Shown piece after piece: positions 21,958 through 52,084 of a stretch of 64,000 bases of DNA. The stretch spans positions 19,320,992-19,384,991 of the forward strand of contig JAGGNK010013558.1 of the NCBI GenBank assembly GCA_017590115.1, written 5' to 3'. This DNA comes from Montifringilla adamsi (lineage: Eukaryota; Chordata; Aves; Passeriformes; Passeridae). The first letter of the stretch is position 1; every line of letters starts with the position of its first letter. The translations under genes were made by a program, and so were the position numbers. Under the pieces are notes generated by a model, which saw only the letters and a list, made by a program, of their open reading frames with translations, was not told where the DNA came from and searched no databases.

Positions 21958-22014
21958 CCGTTCCCGGTGTTCCAGGGCTTTTCCTGGAGCTGCCTCACAC
22001 CGGAGCTGGCAGAG
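21958..22014 (+). other. PAQR5: Possible noncoding exon upstream of PAQR5
   Basis: A 57-base segment has a strong acceptor (TTTCCCTCCCTCTCCAG) and a donor (CAGAG|GTAGGG). It joins plausibly to the ATG exon, whose acceptor ends at 22673. No protein evidence. Confidence 0.35.
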
Positions 22015-22793
22015 GTAGGGCTGGGATGGAATCCAGGGAATTCCAAGGGCTGGGAAAGGGGTTCTTTGGGAATGTCTCCGTGGCACAGCCAAGGGCTGGA
22101 TCCCGCTGGGAAGTTGGGGTGGCTGGAGCAGCTGGAATGGCAGCCCAGGATGCTGCAGCGGCTCCGGGAGCTCTCAGGATTCTGGGAATCCAGAACCTTG
22201 GATCCCTATGGATCCTGGTGGGATCGAGCTGAGGCAGCACCCGGAGCAGGAGCTGCCTTCCCACTTTTCCTGCTCCGGGTGGGAAGGAAGGAGGAATCAT
22301 GGATTTTTCCCTTGATTTCCCAGAGTGGAGGTGGAGCTGCCAGCACCAGGATCGGGTAAGAGCCAGAGCCAGGATATTCCTTGGGAGCGGGAAAGGGGAT
22401 CCAGCTGGGATCCCGTGTCCCTCTGCTTCCCGAGGGACCTTCCTGCATCCCGGGATCTCGGTGTGATCCTGAGGTGATCCCACATCCCTCTACATCTGTT
22501 GGAATTCCCATCCCTCTGGGAAGTGGGATCAGCCTTCTCCTGCTGCTCCCTTGGGATCCCAGCACCCCTCAGGGGATGGGTGCTCCCCACCCCGCTGGGA
22601 TACAATTCCCTGTGGGATTTGGGATTTGGGACTGGATCCCGTGCCTCATCACAGGAATTCTCATTCCCTCCAGGCCGTCCTGATCCCGCTGTCCTGTGGG
22701 AGCAGTGCCATTCCTGCGGGATGTGGCCTTGAGGGCTTTGGGGTGCCGTCCTGTGGAAGCTGAGCTGGGAAATCCCGGGATCCGGAGCCGGAC

Positions 22794-25700
22794 ATGCCGA
22801 GCCCCACGGCCCGGCTGCTCCGCGCCCACCAGGTGCCCGAGGTCAGCGGGAATTCCATCCCTGATCCGGGGATCAGCGGGATTTGGGATGTGACACACGG
22901 GAACGGCGGCAGGGTCACCCCAAGGGGGGCACAGCTGTGTCCCGACTCCGGAATTTTGGGGATGCTCCCCATCCTTTCCCATTCCCATTTCCCATTTCCC
23001 ATCCCCGTTCCTGTTCCCGTTCCCATTCCCGTTCCCATCCCCATCCCTCTCCCCATTCCCATCCGTAATTCCAATTCTCATTACTCCCTTTCCTGACCCT
23101 GTGCCTTTTCCCATTCCCATTCCCATTCTTCTCATTCCCATCATTCCCATCCCCATTCCCATTCCCATCCCCATTCCCATCCTCATTTCCATTCCCATTA
23201 TCCCCATTTGTCCCATTATTCCCATTATTCCCATTATTCCCACCCCCGTCCCCATTCCCAGAGTTACCGGGAGCCGGGAATTCTCTCCGGGTACCGCCCG
23301 CCCCGGAGCTCGGCCTGCGAGTGCCTGCTCAGCCTCTTCGGGATGAACAACGAGACCCTCAACATCTGGACACACCTGGTGCCCGCCGGGTGAGTGCCCA
23401 CGGCCCTGGCACACCTGGGGGTGCCCCTTAACATCTGGGCACGCCTCGTGGGTGTCCCTCAACATCTGGGCACATCTGGTGGGTAACCCTCAGTGCCTGG
23501 GCACGCCTGGAGGTGCCGTCAACATCTGGGCACACCTGGGCACACCTGGTGGGTGCCCCTTAACATCTGGGCACACTGGGGCACACCTGGAGGGTGCCCC
23601 TTAACACCTGGGCATGCCTTGGCACACCTGGAGGGTGCCCCTTAACATCTGGGCATACCTGGGCACACCTGGATGGTGCCCCTTAACACCTGGGCATGCC
23701 TGGGCACACCTGGAGGTGCTGTCAACATCTGGGCATACCTGGGCACACCTGGTGGGTGCCCCTTAACATCTGGGCACACCTGGTGGGTGCTCTCAGCTCC
23801 TGGACACCTCTGGGCACACCTGGGGGTGCCCTCAGCCCCTGGGCACCCCTGGCCCACGCCTGTTGCCCACCCGGCGCTGACCCCCGGCCCATCCCTCCCT
23901 CAGGTATTTCCTGTGGCTGCTGCTGGCGCGGCTCCGGGACTGGGGCTCGGAGGCCGGGGCGGGGCCGTTCCTGGCCTACCTGGGCACGTGCGCGCTGTAC
24001 CCGCTGGCCTCGAGCGCTGCCCACGCCCTGGGCGCGCTGGGCGGGCGCGGCCGGCACCGCGCCTACTGCTGCGACTACGCCGCGCTCAGCCTCTACGGCC
24101 TGGGTCAGCCGGGAGTGACGGGNNNNNNNNNNNNNNNNNNNNNNNNGGGGGAGATGGATGGGATTTGGGGAATTCTGGAGGGTTTGTGGGATTTGGGGAA
24201 TGCAGGGGGGGGTGGATGGGATTTGGGAGTTCTGGGGGGATTGATGGGATTTGGGGGACTACAGGGGGCATTGATGGAATTTGGGGAATTCCGGGAGGTT
24301 TGTGGGATTTGGGAATTCGGGGGGGTTTATGGGAATTGGGGAATTCTGGGGGGTGTGTGGGATTTCGGAGTTCTGGGGGGTTTATGGGATTAGGGGAATG
24401 CTGGGGGTTTTGTGGGATTTAGGGAATGCCAGGGGCATTGGTGGGATTTGGGGAATGCCAGGGACATTGATGGGATTTGGGGATTACAGGGGGAATGGAT
24501 GGGATTTGGGAATTCCAGGGGGTTTATGGGATGCAGGAGTTCTGGGGGGATTGATGGGATTTGGGGAATTCTGGGGGGATTGATGGGATTTTGGGAATTT
24601 GGGCGGTCAGGAGGAGGTGGGAGAACCTGGGTTTATGGGATTTTGGGAATTTAGACTGGATCTGTGGGATTTTTGGAATTCTGGGGGACGGAATGAGCCA
24701 GGATTTATGGAATTTTGGGAATTTTGCCCAGATTTACGGAATTTCAGAAATTTGGGAGCACAGTACGAGCTGGGATAGCCCAGATTTCAGGAATTCAGGA
24801 ATTTAGCCCAGATTTATGGGATTTCAGGAATTTGGTGGGTCAGGAGAAGCTGGGATAGGCCAGATTTACAGCATTTTGGGAATTTAGCCTGGATTTATGG
24901 GACGCCACATCCCGAGGGAAGATTTGGGGGAAATTCCTGCCCTTCCTTTTCCTCATCCCTGCACTCCAGAGCTCAGGAATGGCCTGGAGCTGCTCTGGCC
25001 ACAAATAATTTGGGACAGATCTGGCTGGGTGGGATTTGGAATAACGGGAATGAGGAAAAATCCCAGATTTTACCCAACTGGAGGAGCCTCACTGGGAGCA
25101 CGAGGCAATTCCAGGATATTCCCACAGCCCTCCAGTCCCTCTGGAATGCTGCCTGTTCCAGAGATTCCTGACCCTTCCCGACGTTCCAACCCAGAGCTCA
25201 GAGCTGAGCCCAGGAGGATGAGGAATTGCAGGGGAATTCCAGGGAATTCCGGGATTCAGAGCTGACGGCCCCGCTGTGTTTCCAGGCTCGGCGCTGGCGT
25301 ATTCCGCCTACGTCTTCCCACTGGAATGGGTCGGGAGCACATTCCATGATTTCTACGTTCCCGTGGCCGTACTCAACTCCGTGCTCAGCACTGGCCTGTC
25401 CTGCTATTCCAGGTGGGATCCAGCGGCACCGGGAATTCGGGATGAGGGGTTTTCTCACAGCCGGGAGCTGGGCAAGGGGAAAGAGGGAATTTTTCCACTG
25501 GGAAATGAGGAGAATTCGGTGATGAAAATGTGGAATAATGGGAGGAGCTTGAATTTTTGGGAAGTTCCAAAGGGGATTTATGGAATCCTGGAATTGGTTT
25601 GGATTGGGAGAGAACTTGGAGATGATTCAGGTTCACTATCCCAGGTTCTCAGAGAAGCTGTGGAATTCCCTGTGTATCCCGTGTGGAATTCCCTGTGTAT

Positions 25701-27434
25701 CCCTGTGTATCCCGTGTGGAATTCCCTGTGTTTCCCTGTGTATCCCATGTGGAATTCCCGGTGTTTCCCAGGTTTCTGGAGGCGGAGCGGCCCCGCCTGA
25801 GCAAAGCCTTCCGAACTTTGGCCTTTGTGTATCCCTACATTTTCGACAGCATCCCAGTTTTTTACAGGGTGCGTACCCCACGGAATTCTGGGAAATTTCA
25901 GCTGCCTCAGCCTGGAATTTTTTGGGAAAACAGGCCCAGCTTGGGGTTTGAAAGGCAAACAAACTCCGGCAGGAAAAGGCCCTGGGATATTTTTTCCTGC
26001 TCCGACTGCTGGCGGATTCCTCTCACTTCAAAGGGCTGGAAAATTCCTGCCTTGGGAAGCTGGGAGGGGCCTTTTCCAGGGATTAAACTGCAGCAGGGTG
26101 GGAATTTGGGCTGGCAGGAGTGGAGGTGATGGGTGTGGGGAACTGGGAATGGCTCCTTGGGACTGGTGGATCAATCCTGCTTTTTCCTGGGAAGCAGGGT
26201 TGGAGTGGGGCTGAGGGGAGTGGGGAACTGGGAATGGCTCCTTTGGGATGGATGGATGGATGATGGATGGATGGATGGAGGGATGGATGGATGGATGATG
26301 GATGGATTGAAGCATGGATGGATTGAAGAATTCATGGATGGATGGATGGATGGAGGGATGGATGGAAGGATTCATGGATGCACGGATGGATGGAGGGATG
26401 GATCACTCCCGTTTTTGCTGGCAGCTGTCCCGGAGCGCGGCCGGGAGCTGCTCCGAAGGCTCGCTCCCGCTGCATTCCCGGCACAGCCTCTGCGCCCTCC
26501 TGACCTTCCTGAGCTTCACCTCCCACCTGCCCGAGCGCCTGGCGCCGGGGAGCTTCGACTTCATCGGTGAGCATTGCTGGGAACGCTGGGAATGAACCCC
26601 GGGAATGCTGGGAATGAACCCCGGGAACCCAGGGAATAAACCCTGGGAATGCTGGGAATGAACCCCGGGAATCCAGGGAATCCAGGGAATAAACCCCGGG
26701 GATGCTGGGAATGAACCCTGGGGAATCCAGGGAATAAACCCTGGGAATGCTGGGAATGAACCCCAGGGGATCCAGGGAATCCAGGGAATATACCCCGGGA
26801 ATGGTGGGACTGAACCCCAGGGAATGACCGCAGGGGAATGCTAGGAATAACCCCATGGGATCCCAGGAATGAACCCAGGGAATGCTGGGAATAAACCCTA
26901 TAGCATCACAGGAATAAATTCCTTGGAGCCACGGACATTGGGAATAGGAATTACAAGGAGGATAAAACCCCAGGAATCAGGAATTTGTGGGATAAATATT
27001 CCATGGATGCCAGGTGAAGTGGGCTGAGCGTGATTCAGTCCTGGAATCCTGGAATTCCAGGATGTTTGGATGGGCAGGGACACCTCCCACTACCCCAGGG
27101 CACTCCAAGCCCCCAGAGCATTCTGGGGACGTGGAACCCACGTGGCCCAGCCGAACACCCCTGGAATTTCCATGGAATTTCCATGGAATTCTCAGAGTTT
27201 TCTGTCGCAGGGCACAGCCACCAGGTTTTCCACATCTGCGGGATCCTGGGAACGCTCTTCCAGCTGGAAGCCATCTCCATGGACATGGCGGAGCGGCGGG
27301 GCCGCCTCCCGCTTCCCTCTTCCCTGGAAACCTTCGGATCCCTGGGAATGGGAGCGGCCGCCAGCCTGGCCATCCTCGGGGTCTGCTTCCGCAGCCTCCG
27401 CCCGGAGCCTCCTTCCCGGCAAAAATCCCACTAG
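22794..27434 (+). CDS. PAQR5: Progestin and adipoQ receptor family member 5 / membrane progestin receptor gamma (seven coding exons)
   Basis: Exons 22794-22841, 23262-23389, 23904-24103, 25286-25412, 25772-25868, 26425-26566 and 27211-27434 give 321 aa with frame closure at each join (human about 330). It is a seven-transmembrane plasma-membrane protein of the PAQR family, reported as a steroid (progesterone) receptor. Family signatures are present: [11 protein letters not shown] at the end of exon 2, the SxxxH zinc-type motif (SSAAH) and [11 protein letters not shown] in exon 3, [25 protein letters not shown] across exons 6-7, and the His-containing HSHQ. The start [16 protein letters not shown] aligns with the human N-terminus around HQVP. 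Exon 6 replaces a human Gly/Cys-rich loop with a Ser-rich one. The distal C-terminus ([12 protein letters not shown]) is shorter than and unlike human. Confidence 0.93.
22970..23260. repeat. (CCCATT)n-like simple repeat abutting the PAQR5 exon 2 acceptor
   Basis: Hexamer-type ATTCCC/CCCATT repeats run directly into CATTCCCAG, the acceptor of exon 2, so the array supplies its polypyrimidine tract. Confidence 0.9.
23355..23865 (+). repeat. Tandem array copying the end of PAQR5 exon 2 and its donor region
   Basis: The exon 2 end CTCAACATCTGGACACACCTGG + TGCCCGCCGG|GTGAGTGCCC is followed by about 14 units of the form 'cttaacatctgggcacacctggtgggtgcccc', 27-40 bp each. They are recognisable copies of the exon edge with GTGGGTGC in place of GTGAGTGC. 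Confidence 0.87.
24123..24146. other. Assembly gap (24 N)
   Basis: Run of N 20 bases after the donor of PAQR5 exon 3 and immediately before a G-rich satellite. The exon itself is intact. Confidence 0.99.
24147..24680. repeat. G-rich minisatellite (gatgggatttggggaattctgggg units)
   Basis: About 18 units of 25-30 bp on the + strand, with repeated G4 runs. The rest of the intron to 25285 is degenerate 'gggatttcaggaatttggg' sequence with no gene seen. Confidence 0.85.
25655..25771. repeat. Short tandem repeat (gtggaattccctgtgtatcc) before PAQR5 exon 5
   Basis: Five units of 20-28 bp lead into the exon 5 acceptor (GTTTCCCAG). Confidence 0.8.
26245..26405. repeat. (GGAT)n microsatellite
   Basis: Interrupted GGATGGATGGAT repeat, ending about 20 bases before the PAQR5 exon 6 acceptor. 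Confidence 0.93.
26567..26905. repeat. Minisatellite after the PAQR5 exon 6 donor
   Basis: Units of about 20-45 bp ('gaatgctgggaatgaaccccgggaatccagggaataaaccc') start within 15 bases of the donor GTGAGC. The exon sequence itself is not in the unit. Confidence 0.85.
27035..27125 (-). mobile_element. CR1 fragment
   Basis: 'Gatgggcagggacacctcccactaccccagggcactccaagcccc' is the reverse complement of the CR1 segment 'ggtgtccctgcccat'. In the last PAQR5 intron. Confidence 0.6.
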
Positions 27435-28490
27435 AATCAGGGATTGCCTCGGGTTTCCGGGAGCAGTCCCATTCCAGAGGTGTCCATGGGGGAATTGAGT
27501 CACCTGGAAATATTTCTTTGGGAATTTCCCAAGGGAAAACTACGTCGGTTTTATCCATGGATGGGCTGGGAAACGCTTCCCATCCCGTTGTCATCCACAG
27601 GGAAAGCGTCGAATAATCAGGATTTGATCCCTGAAAAGGGAGGGAAGCGTTCCTGCTTCCCAAAGAATCCGGGATCCCTGAGGTCTGCCTTGGGGAGAAA
27701 TCCAGGGAATGTTGGCATTGCCAGCTGGGAGATTCCTGGTGAAGCCAAGCACTCCCTGATTCCCGTTTTCCCCTTGGATGGATGTGGCATTCCTTTGGAA
27801 TTCCGAGCCTTGCACTCAGCCCAAGTGCCTGGAGAGGTGGGATGGAGGGACTGGAGTTTCCCTCCCGGTTTAATTCCCACTGGTTTTAGTCTTTATCTGG
27901 GAAAAGGGATTCCAGGAGAGCTCCAGTGGGATGTTCCCGCAGGAAAGCTCTTCCAGGGTCTCATTCCGGGAAATCCGGAGAAGTTCAATGCTGTGGGAAT
28001 TCCCAGTTTCCACAGGGAGGGATGGAATTAAGGAATTCCATCCTGGATCCTGGGATTGGGGGTGGGAGATGGGAGAGCTCCACACCCCAGCTTTGTGGGA
28101 TTTGGGATCCTTTAGGAAAAGGTTTTGAATGTTTTGGGATTGGGATCTGCGAGGAGATGCCAGGAGAAAAGCTGGATTTGGGACAGCTCAAGGGTTAAAA
28201 GCACCCTGGAATTTTAAAGAATTCCCAGGATTTTCCCTCTGCCGTTCCTTGTTTTCCTTCCCTGCTGCTCCTGGATTTTGCAGGAAGAGCCCAGAGCTCC
28301 AGGCTTTTCCAGGATCCAGGATTTCCCTGTGGGAACACAGCACACACTTTATTCTTTGGGAATATTTTCCTGGATAATCCCACGGGTCTTCCATTAATTT
28401 CCTTTAATTGCCTTTGCCGAGGTCTGACTGCTGCACTTTGGGAGCTGCTGGAATTTGGGATATCACAATAAAATCTGGGAAGAACGGGTT
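27435..28490 (+). other. PAQR5: PAQR5 3' untranslated region with poly(A) signal at 28467
   Basis: About 1 kb without coding potential between the stop codon and an AATAAA (28467-28472) in 'tatcacaataaaatctggg'. A second AATAAA-like cluster lies at 28610-28620 in AT-rich sequence. Confidence 0.55.
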
Positions 28491-29760
28491 AAATATGGGA
28501 TAAATCAATCCTTGGGAATGCTGAGCGGGATTTTCAGGATATTTATAAGCACTGGAATTGTTTTTTCCAACGGTTTTATTAAATTAATATAAATCACTGA
28601 TTTTATTCTGCTTAATAATAAAAATATTCCTGGGAAAATGAATTCTTTTGGAGATCATTGCTGATAATTCCAGAGTTTATTTCCTTTGGGAGCTGCCGTG
28701 ACCGGGGAGGAATCCGCCTGGGATTGGAGAGCCCGGAAAAACATCGGGAATCATCCCAGAATTATTCCAGGTCATTCAGCTTTTGAACTGAAATCCTCCC
28801 GTCCTCTCCAGTGCCAGAATTTTAGGAACACTGCATTCCAAAGGGGATGGAATGCCAGGATTCCACGGGATCCTCTGGCAGAACCCGTGGAATGGGTGAT
28901 GCTGGATCTTGGAGTGGCACAGGGAGAGGATCTTTCCGGCTTTTTACCAAAAATCTCTGGATTTTCCTCAATTCCCTTCCCAGGAGAAATGAAAGCTCTG
29001 TGTCCAGTCGTTCCAAGGAAATAAACCGGGATATTTATTGGTGGAATGTTGATCCATGCCAAATCCCAAAGGAGTTTGGGATGAAATTCCAGCAGACCTC
29101 CCTCATCCTCCTAAGCCACAGGGATTTGGAAAAGCTGGAAAAAAAAGCAGGAATTTCAGGCTCCTCCAGGTGATTTTATCCCTTTTTTAAAAAATATCCT
29201 TGAAGTACCTTGTGGAAACATTCAGGAATTTGGACTAAAAATGGAAATTCCCTGGAATTTAAAAGGAATTGAATCCCTCTCCCCAGTTCCCCATTGGAAT
29301 CCATTCCCTGGGAAGGAAGTTTGCTTTTCCCTGGACTTGTTCTGCCGGATTTTTCCCACGTGTCCCAACACCGCATTTCCACTGTTATTTTCCACCACGG
29401 ATCATTTCCCACAGGTTGGGAATTAACTAATTTCCATCGGGTTGGGAATTAACTAGTTTCCTGCAGGTTGGGAATTATTTCCAACAGGTTGGGAATTAAC
29501 TCATTTCCAACAGACTGGGAATTCACTCATTTCCTTTGGGTTGGGAATTAACTCATTTTCCACACGTTGGGAATTAACACACTTTCCACACGTTGGGAAT
29601 TATTTCCAGCAGGTTGGGAATTCACTCATTTTCCACAGATTGGGAATTCACTTGTTTCCATTGGGTTGGGAGTTAACTGAGAGACTGATTTGCCTCCAGA
29701 CAGGCACACAGGGAAGCCCTGGCCCTGCAAACGGTCTGCATTCCACCGGTTTTCCTGAAA
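28491..29760. other. PAQR5-KIF23 intergenic region
   Basis: No exon recognised. The first 200 bases are AT-rich, and 29400-29690 is a minisatellite of 'gttgggaattaactcatttccaacag' units (about 26 bp, some ten copies). Confidence 0.6.
29400..29690. repeat. Minisatellite (ggttgggaattaactcatttccaaca units)
   Basis: Ten or so units of 24-30 bp. Confidence 0.87.
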
Positions 29761-29789
29761 GATTGGAATTAGGTGGATAAAAAGCGGGG

Positions 29790-29827
29790 AAAAAAACCTT
29801 GGATCTGCCGGAGCCGGGATTCGAACC
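29790..29827 (-). other. tRNA-like 3' half: perfect B box plus T-run (pol III remnant)
   Basis: On the - strand GGTTCGAATCC (29817-29827) is a perfect internal B box of tRNA genes. It is followed about 20 bases later by a run of seven T (29790-29796), the position of a pol III terminator. I could not fold an acceptor stem without mismatch or find an A box or anticodon arm upstream, so this is not called as a tRNA gene. Confidence 0.35.
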
Positions 29828-29939
29828 CGCGGCCCTCTCCACCACCGCCACCAGCAGGGGGCGCCCGCGCCTCGGGCCGCGCCCCTTTCGGCGTCGCCAT
29901 GGTGACGCGCCGTGCGTGGCGACGTCAGGCGGCGGCCGC

Positions 29940-29970
29940 GCGCGCTGATTGGTCGGATTTGAATCGCGGC
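29940..29970 (+). promoter_or_regulatory. KIF23: KIF23 cell-cycle promoter: inverted CCAAT box and CHR element
   Basis: ATTGG (inverted CCAAT, NF-Y type) at 29948-29952 is followed five bases later by TTTGAA (CHR, 29958-29963), about 95 bases before the KIF23 ATG in CpG-rich DNA without TATA. CHR elements bound by DREAM/MuvB-type complexes with NF-Y sites are the known arrangement for G2/M genes, and KIF23 is one. The CDE-like GGTCGG just upstream of the CHR is imperfect. Confidence 0.6.
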
Positions 29971-30055
29971 GGGCGCGCGGCCGCCGCCCGGTACCAGCCC
30001 CAGCCCCGCAAGCGCGAGCCCCGGGCCCTGTCGCGACAGCGGCGGCACCCGCGAC

Positions 30056-48547
<18,492 letters not shown>

Positions 48548-49180
48548 ATTTTTCCTGCTGGAATCCCGGATTTTCCCAGCCTGAGGAATGCTCTGCTGCC
48601 ACTGCTCCTCAGGAACTGCTTTGTGCTCATTCCCGGAGGCTTTCGGGGAAGCTGGGAAATGGTTCCGTTGGAGATCCCAAAGAGCTTCTGGATGGATCTG
48701 TCCTTTTCCATAGATTTAGGGAAATACAAAAGGTCCCTCTGGAATTCCAAATGGAGCTGGATCATTACAGTCTTCTCCCCGGGAGACTTTTCCAGTGTTT
48801 TCCCAGTTTTTTTTATCCCAAATCCATCCTTTCCGGTCATTCCCCCTCTTTTGGGAGACCCAACCGCTGCTATTCCGAGCTGCAGTCCAGCACTTTAAGG
48901 GTGTTTTTGGCCATTCCCGATTTTACTGGAAGCAGGAAAACCTTGGGAATACGGATTTCTTCTGGCAAGAATGAATTTGGAATATTTAAGTGTGCTATTG
49001 ATCTGTCAGAACATTCCAGAGTCACCCAAAACCCTGGGAGCAGTGGGAATTCACATCCCAGCTGCTTTGGGGTGTGAGGGAATTCTGGAATGTTTTCCAT
49101 ATGGGAATGGGGGGAAAAGGGGATTTCCTCACAGATAGGGTGGGAATTGGATCTCAGCAATAAATAGTTTCAATAAATCC
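48548..49180 (+). other. KIF23: KIF23 3' untranslated region with two poly(A) signals
   Basis: AATAAA at 49159-49164 and 49172-49177 in 'agcaataaatagtttcaataaatcc'. The preceding 600 bases are non-repetitive, fitting a conserved 3' UTR. Confidence 0.7.
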
Positions 49181-49436
49181 TTTTATTTCAAACCCTCTTC
49201 CTGGTTTTTAGGGAATTCCAAGGGGAGCAGCTTCCCTGGCTCTGCAGAAAGCCGGGATCTGAGGCGTTTTTTGGGATGGTAAATCCTGGGATCTGCTTGG
49301 ATCCTGAGGTGGGGTTGGGACAATTTTACCCTCAGGTCTGCAAAGGGAATCTGGGGATATTTGGGGCCATTCTGAGGGATTGCCTCGATCCAAGGGGTTC
49401 CAGCCCATGGAAAAGCTTCTCTTCCCAAGCTTTGGA

Positions 49437-49890
49437 ATCCTCAAACCCCAGAATGGCTTGGATTGGGATTGGAAGGGATTTTAAAGCTCATCCCAAGGGC
49501 AGGGACACTTCCCACTATCCCAGGGTGCTCCAAGCTGGCTTTGGATATTCCAGGGATCCAGAGGCAGCCACAGCTGCTCTGGGAATTCCAGCCCAGCCAG
49601 GAATTCCCAATTCCCAATCTCCCATCCATCCCTGCCCTCTGGCAGTGGGAGCCATTCCCTGTGTGCTGTCCCTCCATCCCTTGTCCCAGTCCCTCTCCAG
49701 CTCTCCTGGAGCCCCTTCAGGCCCTGGAATGGCTCTGAGCTCTCCCTGGATCCTTCCCTTCTCCAGGGGAACATTCCCAGCCCTCCCAGCCTGGCTCCAG
49801 AGCGGAGCAGCTCCGTGACCTCCTCTGGAATTTCTCCAGGAGCTCCAGGTCCTTCCCCTGCTCGGGGGGGACAAAGGGAGAGAGCTTTTC
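49437..49890 (-). mobile_element. CR1 LINE 3'-end fragment (long)
   Basis: A continuous reverse-complement copy from 'ggattggaagggattttaaagctc' through 'ggctttggatattccagggatccagaggcagccacagctgctctgg', 'ctgccctctggcagtggg', 'ctctccagctctcctggagcccc' to 'tccagagcggagcagctccgtgacctcctctgg', reaching towards the end of the ORF2 region without a detectable ORF. Confidence 0.8.
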
Positions 49891-51190
49891 CAGCCCCTCC
49901 AGAATTCCATGAGCTCCAGAGGCAGCTCCTGGCTGGATCCGTGGGAAGCAGCTCTCCCGGAGCGCCGCTAGATGGGGTAGGAAAACCACGGGAATGGCGC
50001 TGCTTCCCGGCCCTGGGATAGGGAATGGCTCCTGGGAATATCCCTGCTCCCATCCCTGCTCCTGCCTCTTGCTGCAGGAGGGTTGGGATAGGGATAACCA
50101 CCGGGAATGGTGCTGCTTCCCAAGCTTTTCCCGGTGGGAATCAGGCTCTGCCCTGGGACAGGGAATGACTCCTTGGAAAATCCCAGCCTGGGCAGATTCC
50201 CTGTTCCCAAACCTCTTCCTGCCCCCGTGGGAGGATTGGGATCAGGATTGGGATAGGGATAACCACGGGGAACGATGGAAAAGTCTGGGAAGGGCTCTTA
50301 TTTGTGGGATTTAATGAGCTCATTAATCGTTAATGAGGAGCCATCTCTTGGATTTGGATTGCATTATCCCGGTGACAAGGTAAATCCCATTGGGAATATT
50401 CCTGTGGAAAACTGGGATACACGAGGAACTGGTGCTCATGGAGATGGTTTGGATGCAGGGAAGGGTTGAAAAGCACTGGGAATTCCGAATCCCTTGGATT
50501 TGAGAATTTTATTTTTGTCATTTTATTTTTATTTTGTGTTTCTATTCTTATTTTGACTTAATTTTAATTTTTAATTTTCTTGTAATTTTAAATTTTTTCT
50601 TCTTATTTTAATTATTTTAATTTAAATTTTGATTTTATTTCTATTTTTATTTTCATTTTCTTTTCCTCCAAAGCCTCAGCAAAGGGCGGAAGTTGAAGGG
50701 GAAATGTTGGAATTTGCAGCTCCAAGATCTCCAGGTTTTCCCAGTCAGATCCTGCTCCCAATCCCTCTGATTCCAGGGAAATATCCCTTTATCCCAACCA
50801 CCTTTATCAGGACAAAGTAGGCAGCAAAATCCAAGCGTTTATCCCAAAAATCCATCCCTGGAGCACTGGAATTGCAACGAGCGTTTTTTCCATGAGGTGT
50901 CAGTGTGGCACCGGGATTCCCATCCCTATTTTCCAGCAAACCATGGAAAAACCTCCTTGGATCAGCAGCGAACCCCAGCTCGTTCACGGCATTCCATGGA
51001 TGGAGCGAGGGTTTGATCCCATTCCATGGGAAGGGATCGCTCTTCTCCGGAGTCAATCCCGGTCTGGCTCTTCCCACCTTGTCCCAAACTTCCATCCCAC
51101 CCACTCCTCCGGGCTCCGCTCACATCCCAGCATTCCAGCTGGGAATGCTCTTTCCCTCATTCTGGAAAAAAACAAGCAGGAAAAAGGAGT
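49890..51190. other. Intergenic DNA downstream of KIF23
   Basis: No gene seen. Contains CGGGAATGGCGCTGCTTCCC-like duplicated sequence (49990-50120) and an AT-rich low-complexity tract of TTTTATTTT (50510-50665). Confidence 0.6.
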
Positions 51191-51465
51191 TCCCTGGAAA
51201 GGGGCGTGGGACAAGGGATGGAGGGACAGGACAAAGGGGATGGAAAAGGGGATTTAGATGGAATACTGGGAAGGGATTGTCCCCTGGGAGGGGCTGGGCT
51301 GGAATTCCCAGAGAAGCTGTGGCTGCCTCTGGATCCCTGGAATGTTCCAGGCCAGGTTGGATGGGGATTGGAGCACCCTGGGATAGTGGGAGGTTTCCTG
51401 CCCATGGAATGGGATGGGATTTAATCCCTTCCCACCCACAGCATTCCATGACATTCCCATCCACG
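51190..51465 (+). mobile_element. CR1 LINE 3'-end fragment
   Basis: 'Gggacaagggatggagggacaggacaaagggg' to 'gatgggatttaatcccttcccacccacagcattccatgac' with all intermediate CR1 landmarks. Confidence 0.78.
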
Positions 51466-52084
51466 GATTTGTCCCCAATGTCCTTAAAATGTCTTTAAGT
51501 GTCCCAGAGCCACTGGGAATGATTTTCACATTCCAGCCAAGCGCCCTTGCCCGGAATTCCACTCTTTTCCTAAAATCCCATCCCGAGCCTTAAATTCCCA
51601 GTAGGATTTCTTTAAAATCCCATCCCAGCCTTCATTCCCAGTAGGATTTCTCCTTGGTGCCAGTAAATGTCACCATCCCGGCTTTTCCCACATCCCCTGA
51701 GCTCTCGGGCGGCAGCCGATTGTTCCAAGGAGTCGGGAGCTGGGAGCGCCTGCCGGAGCCATCCCGGTGTGAATTCCCAGAAATAATCCTAATGGGAAGC
51801 GACGCTGTCGGCTCCCATCCGTCAGCCCTGGCAGAGGCAATTGGCTCCGTCCTTTGGAATTATGGAAAGGATGGAGAAAATGGGAATATCCTCAGCTGTT
51901 GGGAGCTGCCAAGTGGCTGCTCCATGGGAACGGAGCGCCGGGATGCGGCCGGAGCCGGGAAACTCCTGGTGCCACCGGCAGCTCCGAGGGCTCGATGGAA
52001 TTCCGAATTTTCCACCTGGGATTCCTTCCTGCTCCTTGTTTTCCCAGCCACTTCCGTTGGGTTTTCCAGTCTTTTGCACTCCGG

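Noticed and set aside
23390..23865. Extra PAQR5 exons in the NIWTHL-like repeats
   Set aside because: Copies lack acceptors and have changed donors; only the first has the upstream exon context.
29790..29870. A tRNA gene on the - strand
   Set aside because: B box and terminator are present, but the best acceptor stem has a mismatch, the T-stem has a G-G mismatch, and there is no A box, D arm or anticodon arm at the expected distance.
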